From: an uncultured Pseudomonadota bacterium
GTDB lineage: Bacteria; Myxococcota_A; UBA796; GCA-2862545
DNA length: 64,000 bases
Assembly (NCBI GenBank): GCA_913061235.1
Contig: CAJXTB010000024.1
Coordinates: 29,633-93,632, forward strand
Direction of reading: 5' to 3'
Below the pieces are notes generated by a model. The model searched no databases, was not told where the DNA came from, and was given only the letters and a program-made list of their open reading frames with translations. This document shows positions 55,101-63,097 of this stretch, piece after piece. The translations under genes were made by a program, and so were the position numbers. The stretch's first letter is position 1. Every line of letters begins with the position of its first letter.

Positions 55101-56086
55101 AGGTCGCTGGCGAGGCTGCGCAGGTCTACCAGCGGTTGGGGACGTCGTGCATCAGCGGGAAAGGTGTGCGCCATCCACTTGGCAATCTCGGCGTTTCCAG
55201 CCGGCTCGTTGTTCTTGAACAGCCAGGCACGTAGGTCTTCTTCGAACAGCGCGGCCGAGGCGTAGCGCTCAGTTGGGTCTTTGGCCAAGGCCTTGCGAAC
55301 GACCTGCCAGAGCCCTTCCTCCAGCTCTACACCCTCGTCGCGCGGGTCTGGAATGACCGCCTCTCGCACGCGGCGCAGCTTCTCACTGGGGTCGGGGTCT
55401 TGGAAGAGGCGGTGCCCGGCGATGAGTTCCCACAGCACAATGCCAGCGCTGTAGACGTCTGTTCGGTGGTCAAAGGCGCCGCCTTCCGCCTGCTCTGGAC
55501 TCATGTAGGCGTACTTACCGCCACCGGGGCCGTCGCGAATGCCTTCGGTCTCGGACTGAACGGTATTCATGAGGCGCGCAACGCCAAAGTCTACCAGCTT
55601 GGCCGAGCCGTCGAAGGTGATGACGACGTTGTGTGGCGAGACGTCTCGGTGAACCAGACCGAGTAGGTTTCCATCTGGATCTGGGCGGGTGTGGGCGTAG
55701 TGGAGACCTCGGAGCAGCTCGGCTGTGATGGCGACGCTGACGGGTATGGGCAAGCGTTCGTCGCGTGCGCGCAGCGTCTTCACGAGACGGGTGAGGTCGC
55801 GGCCGTGGAGGTGTTCCATGGCCATGTACCAGGCCTCACCGACACGTCCGAGGTCGTACACCTGCACCACGTTGGCGTGGTTGAGCTGTACACTGATTCG
55901 TGCTTCGTGAATGAACAACTGCACAAACTGGGGGTCTTTCGCCAGCTCGGCTCGAATTCGCTTGATGACGAGGCGCTTTTCAAACCCGGCGATGCCGAAG
56001 CTACGCGCTAGGTACACCTCGGCCATGCCACCGGTAGCAATGCGCTCCAGAAGCTCGTACTTGCCGAATGATGCAGGAAACTCCAC
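52142..56086 (-). CDS. multidomain Ser/Thr kinase with cyclase-like, ATPase and TPR regions (PknK-like)
   Basis: The 1314-residue protein begins at GTG 56086 (AGGAG close upstream; the frame upstream overlaps the htrA gene). Kinase: Gly loop ATGGMAEVYLAR, Lys in LVIKRI (near 42), HRDVSPHN (near 146) and DFGVAR (near 166). Residues about 356-506 resemble a class III nucleotide cyclase (VVIDVDGLTDLSM, RAVDDQIIVLFG), but the usual Asn is Arg in GDTTRLARRL, so activity is doubtful. A P-loop ATPase has TGPVGAGKSRFLREI (near 572). TPR helices fill about 900-1310. It is cytoplasmic, with no membrane segment, and probably acts as a signalling or transcription-linked switch. Confidence 0.87.
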   Translation of the reverse strand: MEFPASFGKYELLERIATGGMAEVYLARSFGIAGFEKRLVIKRIRAELAKDPQFVQLFIHEARISVQLNHANVVQVYDLGRVGEAWYMAMEHLHGRDLTRLVKTLRARDERLPIPVSVAITAELLRGLHYAHTRPDPDGNLLGLVHRDVSPHNVVITFDGSAKLVDFGVARLMNTVQSETEGIRDGPGGGKYAYMSPEQAEGGAFDHRTDVYSAGIVLWELIAGHRLFQDPDPSEKLRRVREAVIPDPRDEGVELEEGLWQVVRKALAKDPTERYASAALFEEDLRAWLFKNNEPAGNAEIAKWMAHTFPADARRPQPLVDLRSLASDLLDLGHTDPTPTISNGPRPGRLPASDAERKPVTSVVIDVDGLTDLSMRLEPEDLFRRQFRLLRRVAKTADRLGGRILRAVDDQIIVLFGVPLTREEDGVSALEFASSLSEDAKALREQGIPVSFAVGVHQGEVTGAVRGRRRKYLPRGDTTRLARRLSGLADHGQILCSDAARNSVREAFIFGPPIELANRGGKSPINAWPMLDRKRGLRVTRSGSWLRRGQEVDVLREALVALDQGKGSALSLTGPVGAGKSRFLREIRDLASKRRVPFYVGRCAPRGVDPPMEPFRDWIRQVTGADANGLDPVEAVATLSELGLTAEDTNLIARFMGAPGKPPRAQAVTVVLSKLVKALSKVSPVVFALEDAERLSSAETEHYCTLVERTVDVPILWLVSHREPVTGAFEALGPVVALGAFDRRDQGRLLANKLGVDDISDDLLEFVSRTCEGNALYLEEMLRFLVESGQVEVHNGVAEYVANIRAPSLPGSLNALVSSRLDALDSASKGVLQLAATIGADFPLSLLAEAAGMDDVRTIVEDLTRHHLLVQDGAETWAFVSELVRRSVLHGILGVQRRDQHLLVAAAMETLYADNLEPWHETLAAHCAAGGRVVDAARYVHMAGQRLEAAQFIERALSAYSRGLRWLEAAPESPSTWDARTQGEAMLRFRIGNLLILRGDPKRGERALQLALDISSDASLPWIEVRAHVALGRSYMERGKPVLAKAHLLQAHAMLQFEDDDALSVACLEARAALAFQEGRNGDALTLWSDALAVAGSDPSARARCLLGLANQHLRAGRGDDAAPLLELALAAATDASDRILLGRAQNNRGLVALIDKRFDEALLWFRRALQTREGIGYPRGIIINHHNIGDAHFGNEDMAKAWVAFERSYELATDIGWEGGQALNDVYLGYIHGQQAYEEGITRLQAARAIAKRLQDTETSATGAWLAGRLHAEQNNLQAAADAWAEGLAEAEAYELTSLSKTLQDGLDGLPRD

Positions 56087-56174
56087 GACGCTCCTGTAGC
56101 CGGAACCAACGGACCTACCATCGCGTAACGCATGTGGGCTTGCACTTGAGCCATTGTGCGACCAAGGTGCGGAC

Positions 56175-57395
56175 ATGTATGAATCGGAATCCAACACCCC
56201 TGCCTGGACACAGGGCCTCGCCTGGCTCGTCACGGGTGTACTGGGCGGATTGTTGATCGGGGTGGTGGTGTTTCGGACGGCACCCGAAACTGTCGGGTGG
56301 ACATCGTACTCAGACGTCTACCAGGCGGTCGCACCGAGCGTCGTGAACGTTGCCGTAGACGGTGAATCGCTGGGTGTAGGCAGTGGTTTTGCTGTAGGAA
56401 CGGACAAGGTTGTGACCGCTCGCCACCTGGTCCAGGGCGCCACCAGCATCTCGGTGCTTGGGCTCGATGGTCTGGAGTACGAGGCCGCCGTTCTCGGGTC
56501 AGACGCACGGACGGACCTGGCGCTTCTGGATGTACCCGGCGCTTCGCTACAGCCGGTTCGCCTGGGCCGAAGTCACACCTTGATGGTCGGTGACACGGTG
56601 CTCGCCATTGGAAACCCGTACGGTCTGGGCCACAGCCTGGCGCAAGGGGTTGTTGGCGGGCAGCAACGGGCAATGGATGGTGGAGACGGGAACGCGGCCT
56701 TTGTCCAGCTGTCCATTCCTCTCAATCCGGGCAACTCCGGTGGTCCCATCTTGGACGACCGGGGGTTGGTGGTCGGAGTGCTCGCTGGCACTCACGCGCA
56801 GGGCCAGGCCATCGCATTTGCGGTCCCCGTAGACGTGCTCTCCTCTGCTCTGCCAGCACTGCTGCGCGGTGATGAACTGACGCGAGCCTGGATGGGGGTT
56901 CGTGGTGTGGCCGTTACCCAAGGACTGCAGCTCGATGCCGTTGTGGCCGGTGGACCGGCTGACCGCGCCGGCCTTCGCGTTGGCGATATTCTGTCTACGG
57001 TGGGCGAGATGCCTGTCCTGACGCCGGATGCTTTCAACGACGTGCTCTCCGCACTTCCACCTCACGGAAAGGTGGCGGTTGGCCTGCTGCGTGATGGTGA
57101 ACGCATGGCGATTCCTGTGCTCTTGGCAGACCGTGCAGCACGAAGTGTTGTCGCGTCTGGAATGACGCTTCGTGCCGCTCCGGGAGCGGGTGGGGAAGTC
57201 GTCGCTGTACGCCCAGGCTCCCGCGCGGACCGTGCTGGGGTGTTTGAGGGCGATGTTATTCGCTCGGTGAGCGGCTTCGTCGTCCAGTCCCCCGCAGACG
57301 TTCAGGACCTGCTCGCAGGTCGGAACGCTGTACGGCTGGAGATGGTGCGCGACGGTGCGATGATGGCGGTGACGCTTGAGCAGCTGTCGCCGTAG
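56175..57395 (+). CDS. HtrA/DegP-family serine protease with two PDZ domains
   Basis: The 406-residue protein has one N-terminal membrane helix (about 15-33) and a periplasmic trypsin-like domain with the triad His in VVTARHLVQG, Asp in ARTDLALLDV and Ser in NPGNSGGPIL. Two C-terminal PDZ domains follow, with AGGPADRAGLRVGDIL and VRPGSRADRAGVFEGDVI. It degrades misfolded envelope proteins. The helix is uncleaved-looking, so it is probably anchored (DegS- or HhoA-like design). The ATG at 56175 is one of two close ATGs; it gives the more usual N-terminus. It is divergent from the PknK-like gene with 88 bp between starts. Confidence 0.88.
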   Translation: MYESESNTPAWTQGLAWLVTGVLGGLLIGVVVFRTAPETVGWTSYSDVYQAVAPSVVNVAVDGESLGVGSGFAVGTDKVVTARHLVQGATSISVLGLDGLEYEAAVLGSDARTDLALLDVPGASLQPVRLGRSHTLMVGDTVLAIGNPYGLGHSLAQGVVGGQQRAMDGGDGNAAFVQLSIPLNPGNSGGPILDDRGLVVGVLAGTHAQGQAIAFAVPVDVLSSALPALLRGDELTRAWMGVRGVAVTQGLQLDAVVAGGPADRAGLRVGDILSTVGEMPVLTPDAFNDVLSALPPHGKVAVGLLRDGERMAIPVLLADRAARSVVASGMTLRAAPGAGGEVVAVRPGSRADRAGVFEGDVIRSVSGFVVQSPADVQDLLAGRNAVRLEMVRDGAMMAVTLEQLSP

Positions 57396-57426
57396 CGAAA
57401 CACTGCCCGGCCACAGCCGCCAAAAT

Positions 57427-59730
57427 CTAGTCTTCTAGCGCCAGCTCCAGAACGTCCTTCACCGTCTCAACAAAGTGGAACGTGATGTCCTTCTTGAGTT
57501 CTGGTGGGATGTTCTCAAGGTCGCTCTTGTTGTGCGCGGGCAGCAGGATGGTGCGAATTCCGGCGCGGCGAGCCGCCAACACCTTCTCCTTCACGCCGCC
57601 AACGGGTAGCACCTTTCCGCGAAGGGTGATTTCGCCGCTCATGGCGAGCTTCGGCTTCACACAGCGGCCGGTCACGATGGACGCCAGGGCGGTCACCATG
57701 GTCACACCAGCGGAAGGACCGTCCTTCGGAATGCCACCGGCAGGAACGTGCAGGTGGAACTCGTAGTCGAACTGCTTGGCGTCAATGCCGAGCCTGTCTG
57801 CTCGCGAACGCAGCCAGGACATGGCGGCTTCGGCGGATTCCTTCATGACGTCGCCCAAGGAGCCGGTCATGCGCAGGCTGAGCTTGCCAGGCATCCGAGT
57901 GGCTTCGACGAACAGGATGTCCCCACCTGCTGCGGTCCAGGCCAGACCAACGACCACTCCGGGTTCGTCCACCTGCTCGGCAACCTCGACGAAGTAGCGG
58001 GGCGGGCCCAGGTACTTGCGAACTTGCGTGGCATTGAGACGTGGCTTGTCGACGGTACCTTCCACAACCTGACGCGCGATCTTCCGGTTGATACGGGCGA
58101 TCTGGCGGCTCAGGTCACGAACACCAGCTTCGTGGGTGTAGTCGCGAATGATCTGCTGGAGAACCTTGGGGCTGAACGACGGTGCTTTGCCGGTCAGTCC
58201 GTGGTCCTTGATGAGTCGCGGAATCAGGTGCTTCTTGGCAATGACCGTCTTTTCTTCTTCGGTGTAGCCAGGGATATCAATGACTTCGAGCCGGTCGTGA
58301 AGTGCGGCTGGAATGGTGTCAATGACGTTGGCGGTTGCAATGAACAACACCTGTGACAGGTCGACAGGGATGTCGAGGTAGTGGTCGACGAAGGTGTGGT
58401 TCTGCGACGGATCCAGCACTTCGAGCAGGGCGCTTGCAGGGTCTCCGCGGAAGTCGTTGCCGACCTTGTCGATCTCGTCCAAGATCAAGACAGGATTGCG
58501 GCTGCCCGAGCGAATCAGCGCACGCAGGATGCGGCCCGGAAGCGCACCAATGTAGGTCCGGCGGTGACCACGAATCTCGGTTTCGTCCTTGATGCCACCG
58601 AGCGCAATGCGACCGAAGTCGCGGCCTAGGGCGTCTGCAATGGACTGTCCGAGGGAGGTCTTGCCAACGCCTGGAGGGCCGGCGAAGCAGAGGATTGGCC
58701 CCTTACTTTCTGGGTTGAGCTGACGAACGGCCAAGTATTCAAGCACGCGCTCTTTGACCAATTCGAGGCCATAGTGCTCACGGTCGAGCACCTTCTGCGC
58801 ACGCTTGAGGTCGGTGCTGTCGGTCGTGTGTGTGGACCAAGGCACGTCGCACACCGTCTCTAGCCACGTGCGGCAGATGGTGTACTCAGCGGAGTCCGGC
58901 TGGAGGCGACGCAGGCGGTCCACCTCACGCAGGGCTTCATCTTGCGCCTCTTCCGGCATGTTCGCATCGCGCACTTTCTGCTCGAATGCGTCTGCATCAC
59001 CTGGGCGACCCTGCAGCTTGTTGAGTTCATCCTTGAGCGCTTTGAGCTGCTCTTTGAGGTGGTACTCGCGCTGGCCCTTGTCCATGGCCTTCTGCACGCG
59101 CTCGTTCACTTCGACCGCGACTTGTTGACCGGCAACCGCCTTGATGAGGTGTTCAACGACCTTGTGCAGACGGCCCGCGATGGACACTTCTTCGAGCACT
59201 TCGATGCGGTTGATGAGGGACACGGGGATGTTGCCCATGACCTGGTCGGCGAGACGCGCGGGATCCAAGGATGGGTCTACGAGCAGCTCGTGGTCCGCGG
59301 GGTTGAAGCCATTGAGGACGAGCCACTGACCGAACAGCTCCGCGGTCGCGCGCGTGAGCTGAGAGACCTGTTGGGGGTCGTCGTTCGCTTCTGGGAAGGC
59401 GGTGGTCGTGGAGACAGTTGCGCCTTCGTGCTCGGTGATGGGCGCTGACCGGCGAACACGGTTGATACCTTCCACAAGAATGCGCGCGGTGCCGTCGGGG
59501 AGGTGCACCATGTTCACGAGTCGAGCAGTACAGCCAACCTGCGCCATACGCGCCTTGGTCGGGACCTCTTCGTCCGGGTCGAGCTGTGGAATGAAGACCA
59601 ACGGGAAGCCACCGTCTTGATGCAACTCGAGCGCCGCCAGCGACGACGGGCGTCCCACGGGCACGGGTAGAATCATTCCTGGGTACAGCACGGGTCCGCG
59701 GAGGGGGAGGATGGCCGCGACGTCGTTCAT
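57427..59730 (-). CDS. lon: ATP-dependent protease Lon
   Basis: The 767-residue cytoplasmic protease has the N-terminal substrate domain (ILPLRGPVLYPGMILPV), a central coiled segment, the AAA+ module with Walker A GPPGVGKTSLGQSIA and Walker B PVLILDEIDK, and the protease domain with catalytic Ser in DGPSAGVTM and Lys in GGVKEKVLAA. Length and motif order are normal. The ATG at 59730 gives the canonical start; an in-frame extension to 59766 adds 12 unlike residues. It begins 41 bp after a metallophosphoesterase gene on the same strand. Confidence 0.96.
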   Translation of the reverse strand: MNDVAAILPLRGPVLYPGMILPVPVGRPSSLAALELHQDGGFPLVFIPQLDPDEEVPTKARMAQVGCTARLVNMVHLPDGTARILVEGINRVRRSAPITEHEGATVSTTTAFPEANDDPQQVSQLTRATAELFGQWLVLNGFNPADHELLVDPSLDPARLADQVMGNIPVSLINRIEVLEEVSIAGRLHKVVEHLIKAVAGQQVAVEVNERVQKAMDKGQREYHLKEQLKALKDELNKLQGRPGDADAFEQKVRDANMPEEAQDEALREVDRLRRLQPDSAEYTICRTWLETVCDVPWSTHTTDSTDLKRAQKVLDREHYGLELVKERVLEYLAVRQLNPESKGPILCFAGPPGVGKTSLGQSIADALGRDFGRIALGGIKDETEIRGHRRTYIGALPGRILRALIRSGSRNPVLILDEIDKVGNDFRGDPASALLEVLDPSQNHTFVDHYLDIPVDLSQVLFIATANVIDTIPAALHDRLEVIDIPGYTEEEKTVIAKKHLIPRLIKDHGLTGKAPSFSPKVLQQIIRDYTHEAGVRDLSRQIARINRKIARQVVEGTVDKPRLNATQVRKYLGPPRYFVEVAEQVDEPGVVVGLAWTAAGGDILFVEATRMPGKLSLRMTGSLGDVMKESAEAAMSWLRSRADRLGIDAKQFDYEFHLHVPAGGIPKDGPSAGVTMVTALASIVTGRCVKPKLAMSGEITLRGKVLPVGGVKEKVLAARRAGIRTILLPAHNKSDLENIPPELKKDITFHFVETVKDVLELALED

Positions 59731-59770
59731 GGGGGCTCCGGTAGATAGCCGGCCCCCGTAACGCATACCG

Positions 59771-60943
59771 CTACGACGGCGAGGGGGGCGCTTCGGCAGG
59801 TCGTGGTTCTTGGGCTTCTGTCGGTGGAAGCTGCTCGGTGGAGGAGATGCCGGAAGCGACGAACAGCGGTTCTAGTGGCGAACGCTTCATCTCTGGAATG
59901 GAGCCGAACTCCTGATGGTCGCGAATGTACGATTCCCAACCACGGAAGCGTCCACGCCGTTCTTCGCCCTCACGGAAGCGCAGCAGGCCCATGTAGTTCT
60001 CACGCCACCACTGCCAGAAGTTCTTTTCGTCGATCGAACCGTCTCGGAGGGGAGCGTAGAGTTGGTCGCCGAACTCGCGACCCGTGATCCAGTCGTGACA
60101 ACGTAGGTCGCCGTCTTTCCACACGATGTACTGCGAGCTGGCGAAGGTCCAAGACCCGGTATTCGCGTACATCTTGCCGCCTTCGCGCACGATTCCCGGC
60201 AGGTGTGAGTGACCGCACAGGATGGCTTGCCACGAGTCGGTCTCTAGGCGCTCCATGATGGGCCGGAAGATGCACATGGGGTCGCCCATGTTGGAGCGTG
60301 CCCAGAAGTCGAGGGTTCGTTCTGTCCCTTCGGCACTCGCTTTCAGGCCGAGGCCACGCATGACCCAGGCGAAGGCGAAGGCCATGAGTGCCAACTTGTG
60401 CGTCAACCAGAAGACGAAGCGGTTGGGCAGGGTGTAGAACTCGCCCAGTGGAATGCGAATCCACGTGTCTAGGTAGCGCTCGACGAGATGGTGAATCTTG
60501 GTCGGCAGGTGTGTGCCGTCCAGCGCATGCTGCAAGAACGGGTCGTACTGGTAGCCGTGTTGAACCAGCACCTTGTCGCCGATGTGGAGCTCGTCACAGA
60601 CTCGAAAGTTCAAGAGCTCTCGATACAACGTGATGTCGTAGTCGTGGTTACCAATGACGTAGACGACCCGGCCTTCTCGCGCGAGCTTGCTCATGGATGC
60701 GAGCAGCTCTTGGTGGGCGCGAAGGATGCGGGTGAACGACCAGGCTTGGTGAAAGTCCATGGCGTCGCCGCCGATGACCAACGTGGCACCCCGTGCATCG
60801 ACTTCTTCGACCAGCGCTTGCAGGTGACGGTCTTTGCCGAAGAAGGCGTCGGATGGGGTGCCGTCGCCTAGGTGCAGGTCGCTGATGAACCAGATTTCTT
60901 GGTCAGCATCGAGATGTTCTACTGGGTGTATGCGGCTTGCCAT
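59771..60943 (-). CDS. calcineurin-like metallophosphoesterase (LpxH-like)
   Basis: The 390-residue protein has the metal-binding motifs in order: DLHLGDG, GGDAMDF, IGNHDYDI and GHSHLPGI. The first 260 residues resemble the UDP-2,3-diacylglucosamine pyrophosphatase group (LpxH/LpxI step of lipid A). Trp-rich C-terminal parts (NFWQWWRENYMGLLRF) and a Pro-rich tail are additional. Hydrophobic stretch LALMAFAFAWVMRGLGL may bind the membrane. Lipid A synthesis is the likeliest role, but the extra C-terminal region leaves other phosphoesterase substrates open. Confidence 0.75.
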   Translation of the reverse strand: MASRIHPVEHLDADQEIWFISDLHLGDGTPSDAFFGKDRHLQALVEEVDARGATLVIGGDAMDFHQAWSFTRILRAHQELLASMSKLAREGRVVYVIGNHDYDITLYRELLNFRVCDELHIGDKVLVQHGYQYDPFLQHALDGTHLPTKIHHLVERYLDTWIRIPLGEFYTLPNRFVFWLTHKLALMAFAFAWVMRGLGLKASAEGTERTLDFWARSNMGDPMCIFRPIMERLETDSWQAILCGHSHLPGIVREGGKMYANTGSWTFASSQYIVWKDGDLRCHDWITGREFGDQLYAPLRDGSIDEKNFWQWWRENYMGLLRFREGEERRGRFRGWESYIRDHQEFGSIPEMKRSPLEPLFVASGISSTEQLPPTEAQEPRPAEAPPSPS

Positions 60944-61063
60944 GGTGCGAGTCTATCAAGGCGGCTCACACCGCGAGGAGTCCATGCGACTGCAAGTGTC
61001 ACCAGGTCATAACGGGGCACACGCTCGCTACAGGGATACCCAGACGCCGTGTAGGAGGTTGCT

Positions 61064-61648
61064 GTGCGCAACGTAGGTGGACGTGTTGAGTTCAAAGGTA
61101 GCTTTAGTGAAGATGTACCCCTCTTGGGGTTGCCCGAAGTGGCATTCGCCGGGCGGTCCAACGTAGGAAAGTCGTCGGCGCTGAATTGTTTGCTCGGCAT
61201 GCGCAGTGCTGCGCGCGTCTCTGGGTCGCCCGGTCGTACGCAGCGCATCAATCTGTTCCAAGTGGCGGATGCCTGCGTGTTTGCCGACCTTCCGGGGTAC
61301 GGTTTTGCCAAGGTTCCTGCCGCTGTTCAACAGGGCTGGAAGGGCATGATCGAAGGCTACCTGTCCGAGCGGGAGTCTCTGAAGCTAGTGATTCTGCTGG
61401 TTGATTGCCGCCGCAAGCCGCAAGAGTCGGATGGCGAGCTGCTGTATGGACTGGCCACCGCCAAGCTGCCTCGGCTCGTCCTGGCCACTAAAGTAGACAA
61501 GCTCGGTCGTGATGAGCGGCAGCGCAACATGGGCGCCATCAAGAAAGAATTCCGCTTGAAAGATGGCGAATTGATTGGCTTTTCGTCTCCTAAGCGTACC
61601 GGGTTTGATGCAGTGTGGGATGTCATCGAGGCACGTTGCAATGGCTAA
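61064..61648 (+). CDS. engB: ribosome biogenesis GTPase EngB (YsxC/YihA)
   Basis: The 194-residue GTPase has the G1 loop GRSNVGKSS, G2 region GRTQRIN, G3 DLPGYG and G4 TKVDK, with the EngB-specific PGYGFAKVP. It acts in large-subunit assembly. The GTG start at 61064 has GGAGG a few nt before it. It overlaps rlmE by 8 bp, so the two ribosome-assembly proteins are made together. Confidence 0.95.
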   Translation: MRNVGGRVEFKGSFSEDVPLLGLPEVAFAGRSNVGKSSALNCLLGMRSAARVSGSPGRTQRINLFQVADACVFADLPGYGFAKVPAAVQQGWKGMIEGYLSERESLKLVILLVDCRRKPQESDGELLYGLATAKLPRLVLATKVDKLGRDERQRNMGAIKKEFRLKDGELIGFSSPKRTGFDAVWDVIEARCNG

Positions 61649-62252
61649 TTCGTACCAGAAACGCGACAAGTACACTGCGAAAGCCAAGGCCGAAGGCTAC
61701 GAAGCACGCAGTATCTACAAGCTGGAGCAAATCGATAAGAAGCACCCCGTCATTCAACGAGGCGGTCGGGTGGTTGACTTGGGCTGCTACCCAGGGTCGT
61801 GGACGCGCTACGCGATTCAGAAGGTTGGCCGTAAGGGAACGGTCGTTGGTGTGGACTTCACGGCCCCCAAGGTCAGTGGGGCCACATTCTTCGAAGCCAG
61901 TGCGTTGGATGTCTCTCCCGAGCAGCTGCTCGAAGTCCTTGGAGGTCCTGCGAACACGGTTCTCTCCGACATGGCTCCGCCGACAACCGGCGACAAGGCG
62001 GGTGACCATTACCGCCAGATAGAGTTGGCTCGGCGTGCGCTGTACGTTGCGGCCGAGCTGCTGGAGCCGGGTGGAACCTTCGTCTGCAAGGTGTTCGAGG
62101 GCGGTGATGCGCAGGACTTTGTCCTGGAAGCACGCGTCCTGTTCAAGACGGTCAAGCGCGTTCGGCCAGACGCCGTACGCAAGGTCAGCCGCGAGTGGTT
62201 CTTGGTGGCCACGGGCTTCAAGGGCAAGCCTGTCGAGCCGCCCTCCGAGTAG
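61641..62252 (+). CDS. rlmE: 23S rRNA 2'-O-ribose methyltransferase RlmE (FtsJ/RrmJ)
   Basis: The 203-residue enzyme methylates U2552 (E. coli number) of 23S rRNA using S-adenosylmethionine. The catalytic tetrad K-D-K-E is visible: Lys in EARSIYKLEQID, Asp in LSDMAPPTTG, Lys in FVCKVFEG and Glu in SREWFLVATG. The SAM-binding stretch is VVDLGCYPGSWTRYAI. The ATG at 61641 (MANSYQKRD) is the normal start; the engB stop lies inside it. Confidence 0.95.
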   Translation: MANSYQKRDKYTAKAKAEGYEARSIYKLEQIDKKHPVIQRGGRVVDLGCYPGSWTRYAIQKVGRKGTVVGVDFTAPKVSGATFFEASALDVSPEQLLEVLGGPANTVLSDMAPPTTGDKAGDHYRQIELARRALYVAAELLEPGGTFVCKVFEGGDAQDFVLEARVLFKTVKRVRPDAVRKVSREWFLVATGFKGKPVEPPSE

Positions 62253-62332
62253 ACGCTAGTGCTTGGTGCTGACTGCGGCATCAGCCCGTTCAGCTTTGCC
62301 TAGTGAGCCGAAGGTAGCGTCGGTCGACACCG

Positions 62333-63097
62333 TCATCGAAGCTCAGGATGCGCTCTTAGCCAGGCGCGGTAGGCGCTGACGGCTCGTTGGCCCTTGGCAT
62401 CGTCGTTCACAGTGGCCTTGGAGGCGACGGCGTAGAGCATCTCTCCAGCTTCTGGCCAGCCTGCGTCTGCCAACATCACCATGGCCTCTTGCCAAACCTG
62501 ACGTTCGTCGGAGGCCAGTGCGTCGGCGAGGATCGGAAGGACGACGTCGCGTTCGGGGGGCAGCGCGCGGACGGCGAGAACGGCCATGCCTTGAACGTAC
62601 AGGTCACTGTCTTGCAGGCCCATCTGTACAGCGTGCAATCCAGCGGACTCTCCCCACGAGCACAACGCCCACAAGGAGTTTCCGCGTACGAATGGAGAGG
62701 GGTCGTGTTGCAGGGTTCGGCGCAGCACAGCTTCCGCCTGTGGACCACCGTGCTCCAGCAACGCGGCAATCGCGGTCTCCCGCACTGTGTCTGGCTCAGC
62801 GGGCTGGAGCGCTGCTGCGAGAACGTCGACCGCTCCGTCTGCGTGACGACGGCCGATGGACACCAGAGCGTGCAGGCGGTCAGCGTCTGGGGACAGTGCG
62901 CGGGAAGCGACCACAAGCATCTGTTCGTTGGGGATAGCCTTGAGCGGCTCCGGGTCCGGGTAGCCCGTACCCTGCCACGTTTGCCCGGCGGGAGCGGTCA
63001 TCCAAACCGTGGACCAAACGCCGCCGAGTGGCTTGGTGTCTTGGGCGTGTGCCGCAATGGGCATAGCGAGAACAAGTAGAAGAATTGCAGTGCGCAT
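62333..63097 (-). CDS. exported HEAT-repeat protein
   Basis: The 254-residue protein has a signal peptide ending MPIAAHAQ and four or five HEAT/PBS-lyase-like helical repeats, such as ETAIAALLEHGGPQAEAVLRRTLQHDPSPFVRGNSLWAL and VLPILADALASDERQVWQEAMVMLADAG. It is likely a periplasmic binding scaffold. Its start touches the stop of the downstream-numbered fibre gene, so they are probably one transcription unit. No more specific function is seen. Confidence 0.75.
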   Translation of the reverse strand: MRTAILLLVLAMPIAAHAQDTKPLGGVWSTVWMTAPAGQTWQGTGYPDPEPLKAIPNEQMLVVASRALSPDADRLHALVSIGRRHADGAVDVLAAALQPAEPDTVRETAIAALLEHGGPQAEAVLRRTLQHDPSPFVRGNSLWALCSWGESAGLHAVQMGLQDSDLYVQGMAVLAVRALPPERDVVLPILADALASDERQVWQEAMVMLADAGWPEAGEMLYAVASKATVNDDAKGQRAVSAYRAWLRAHPELR

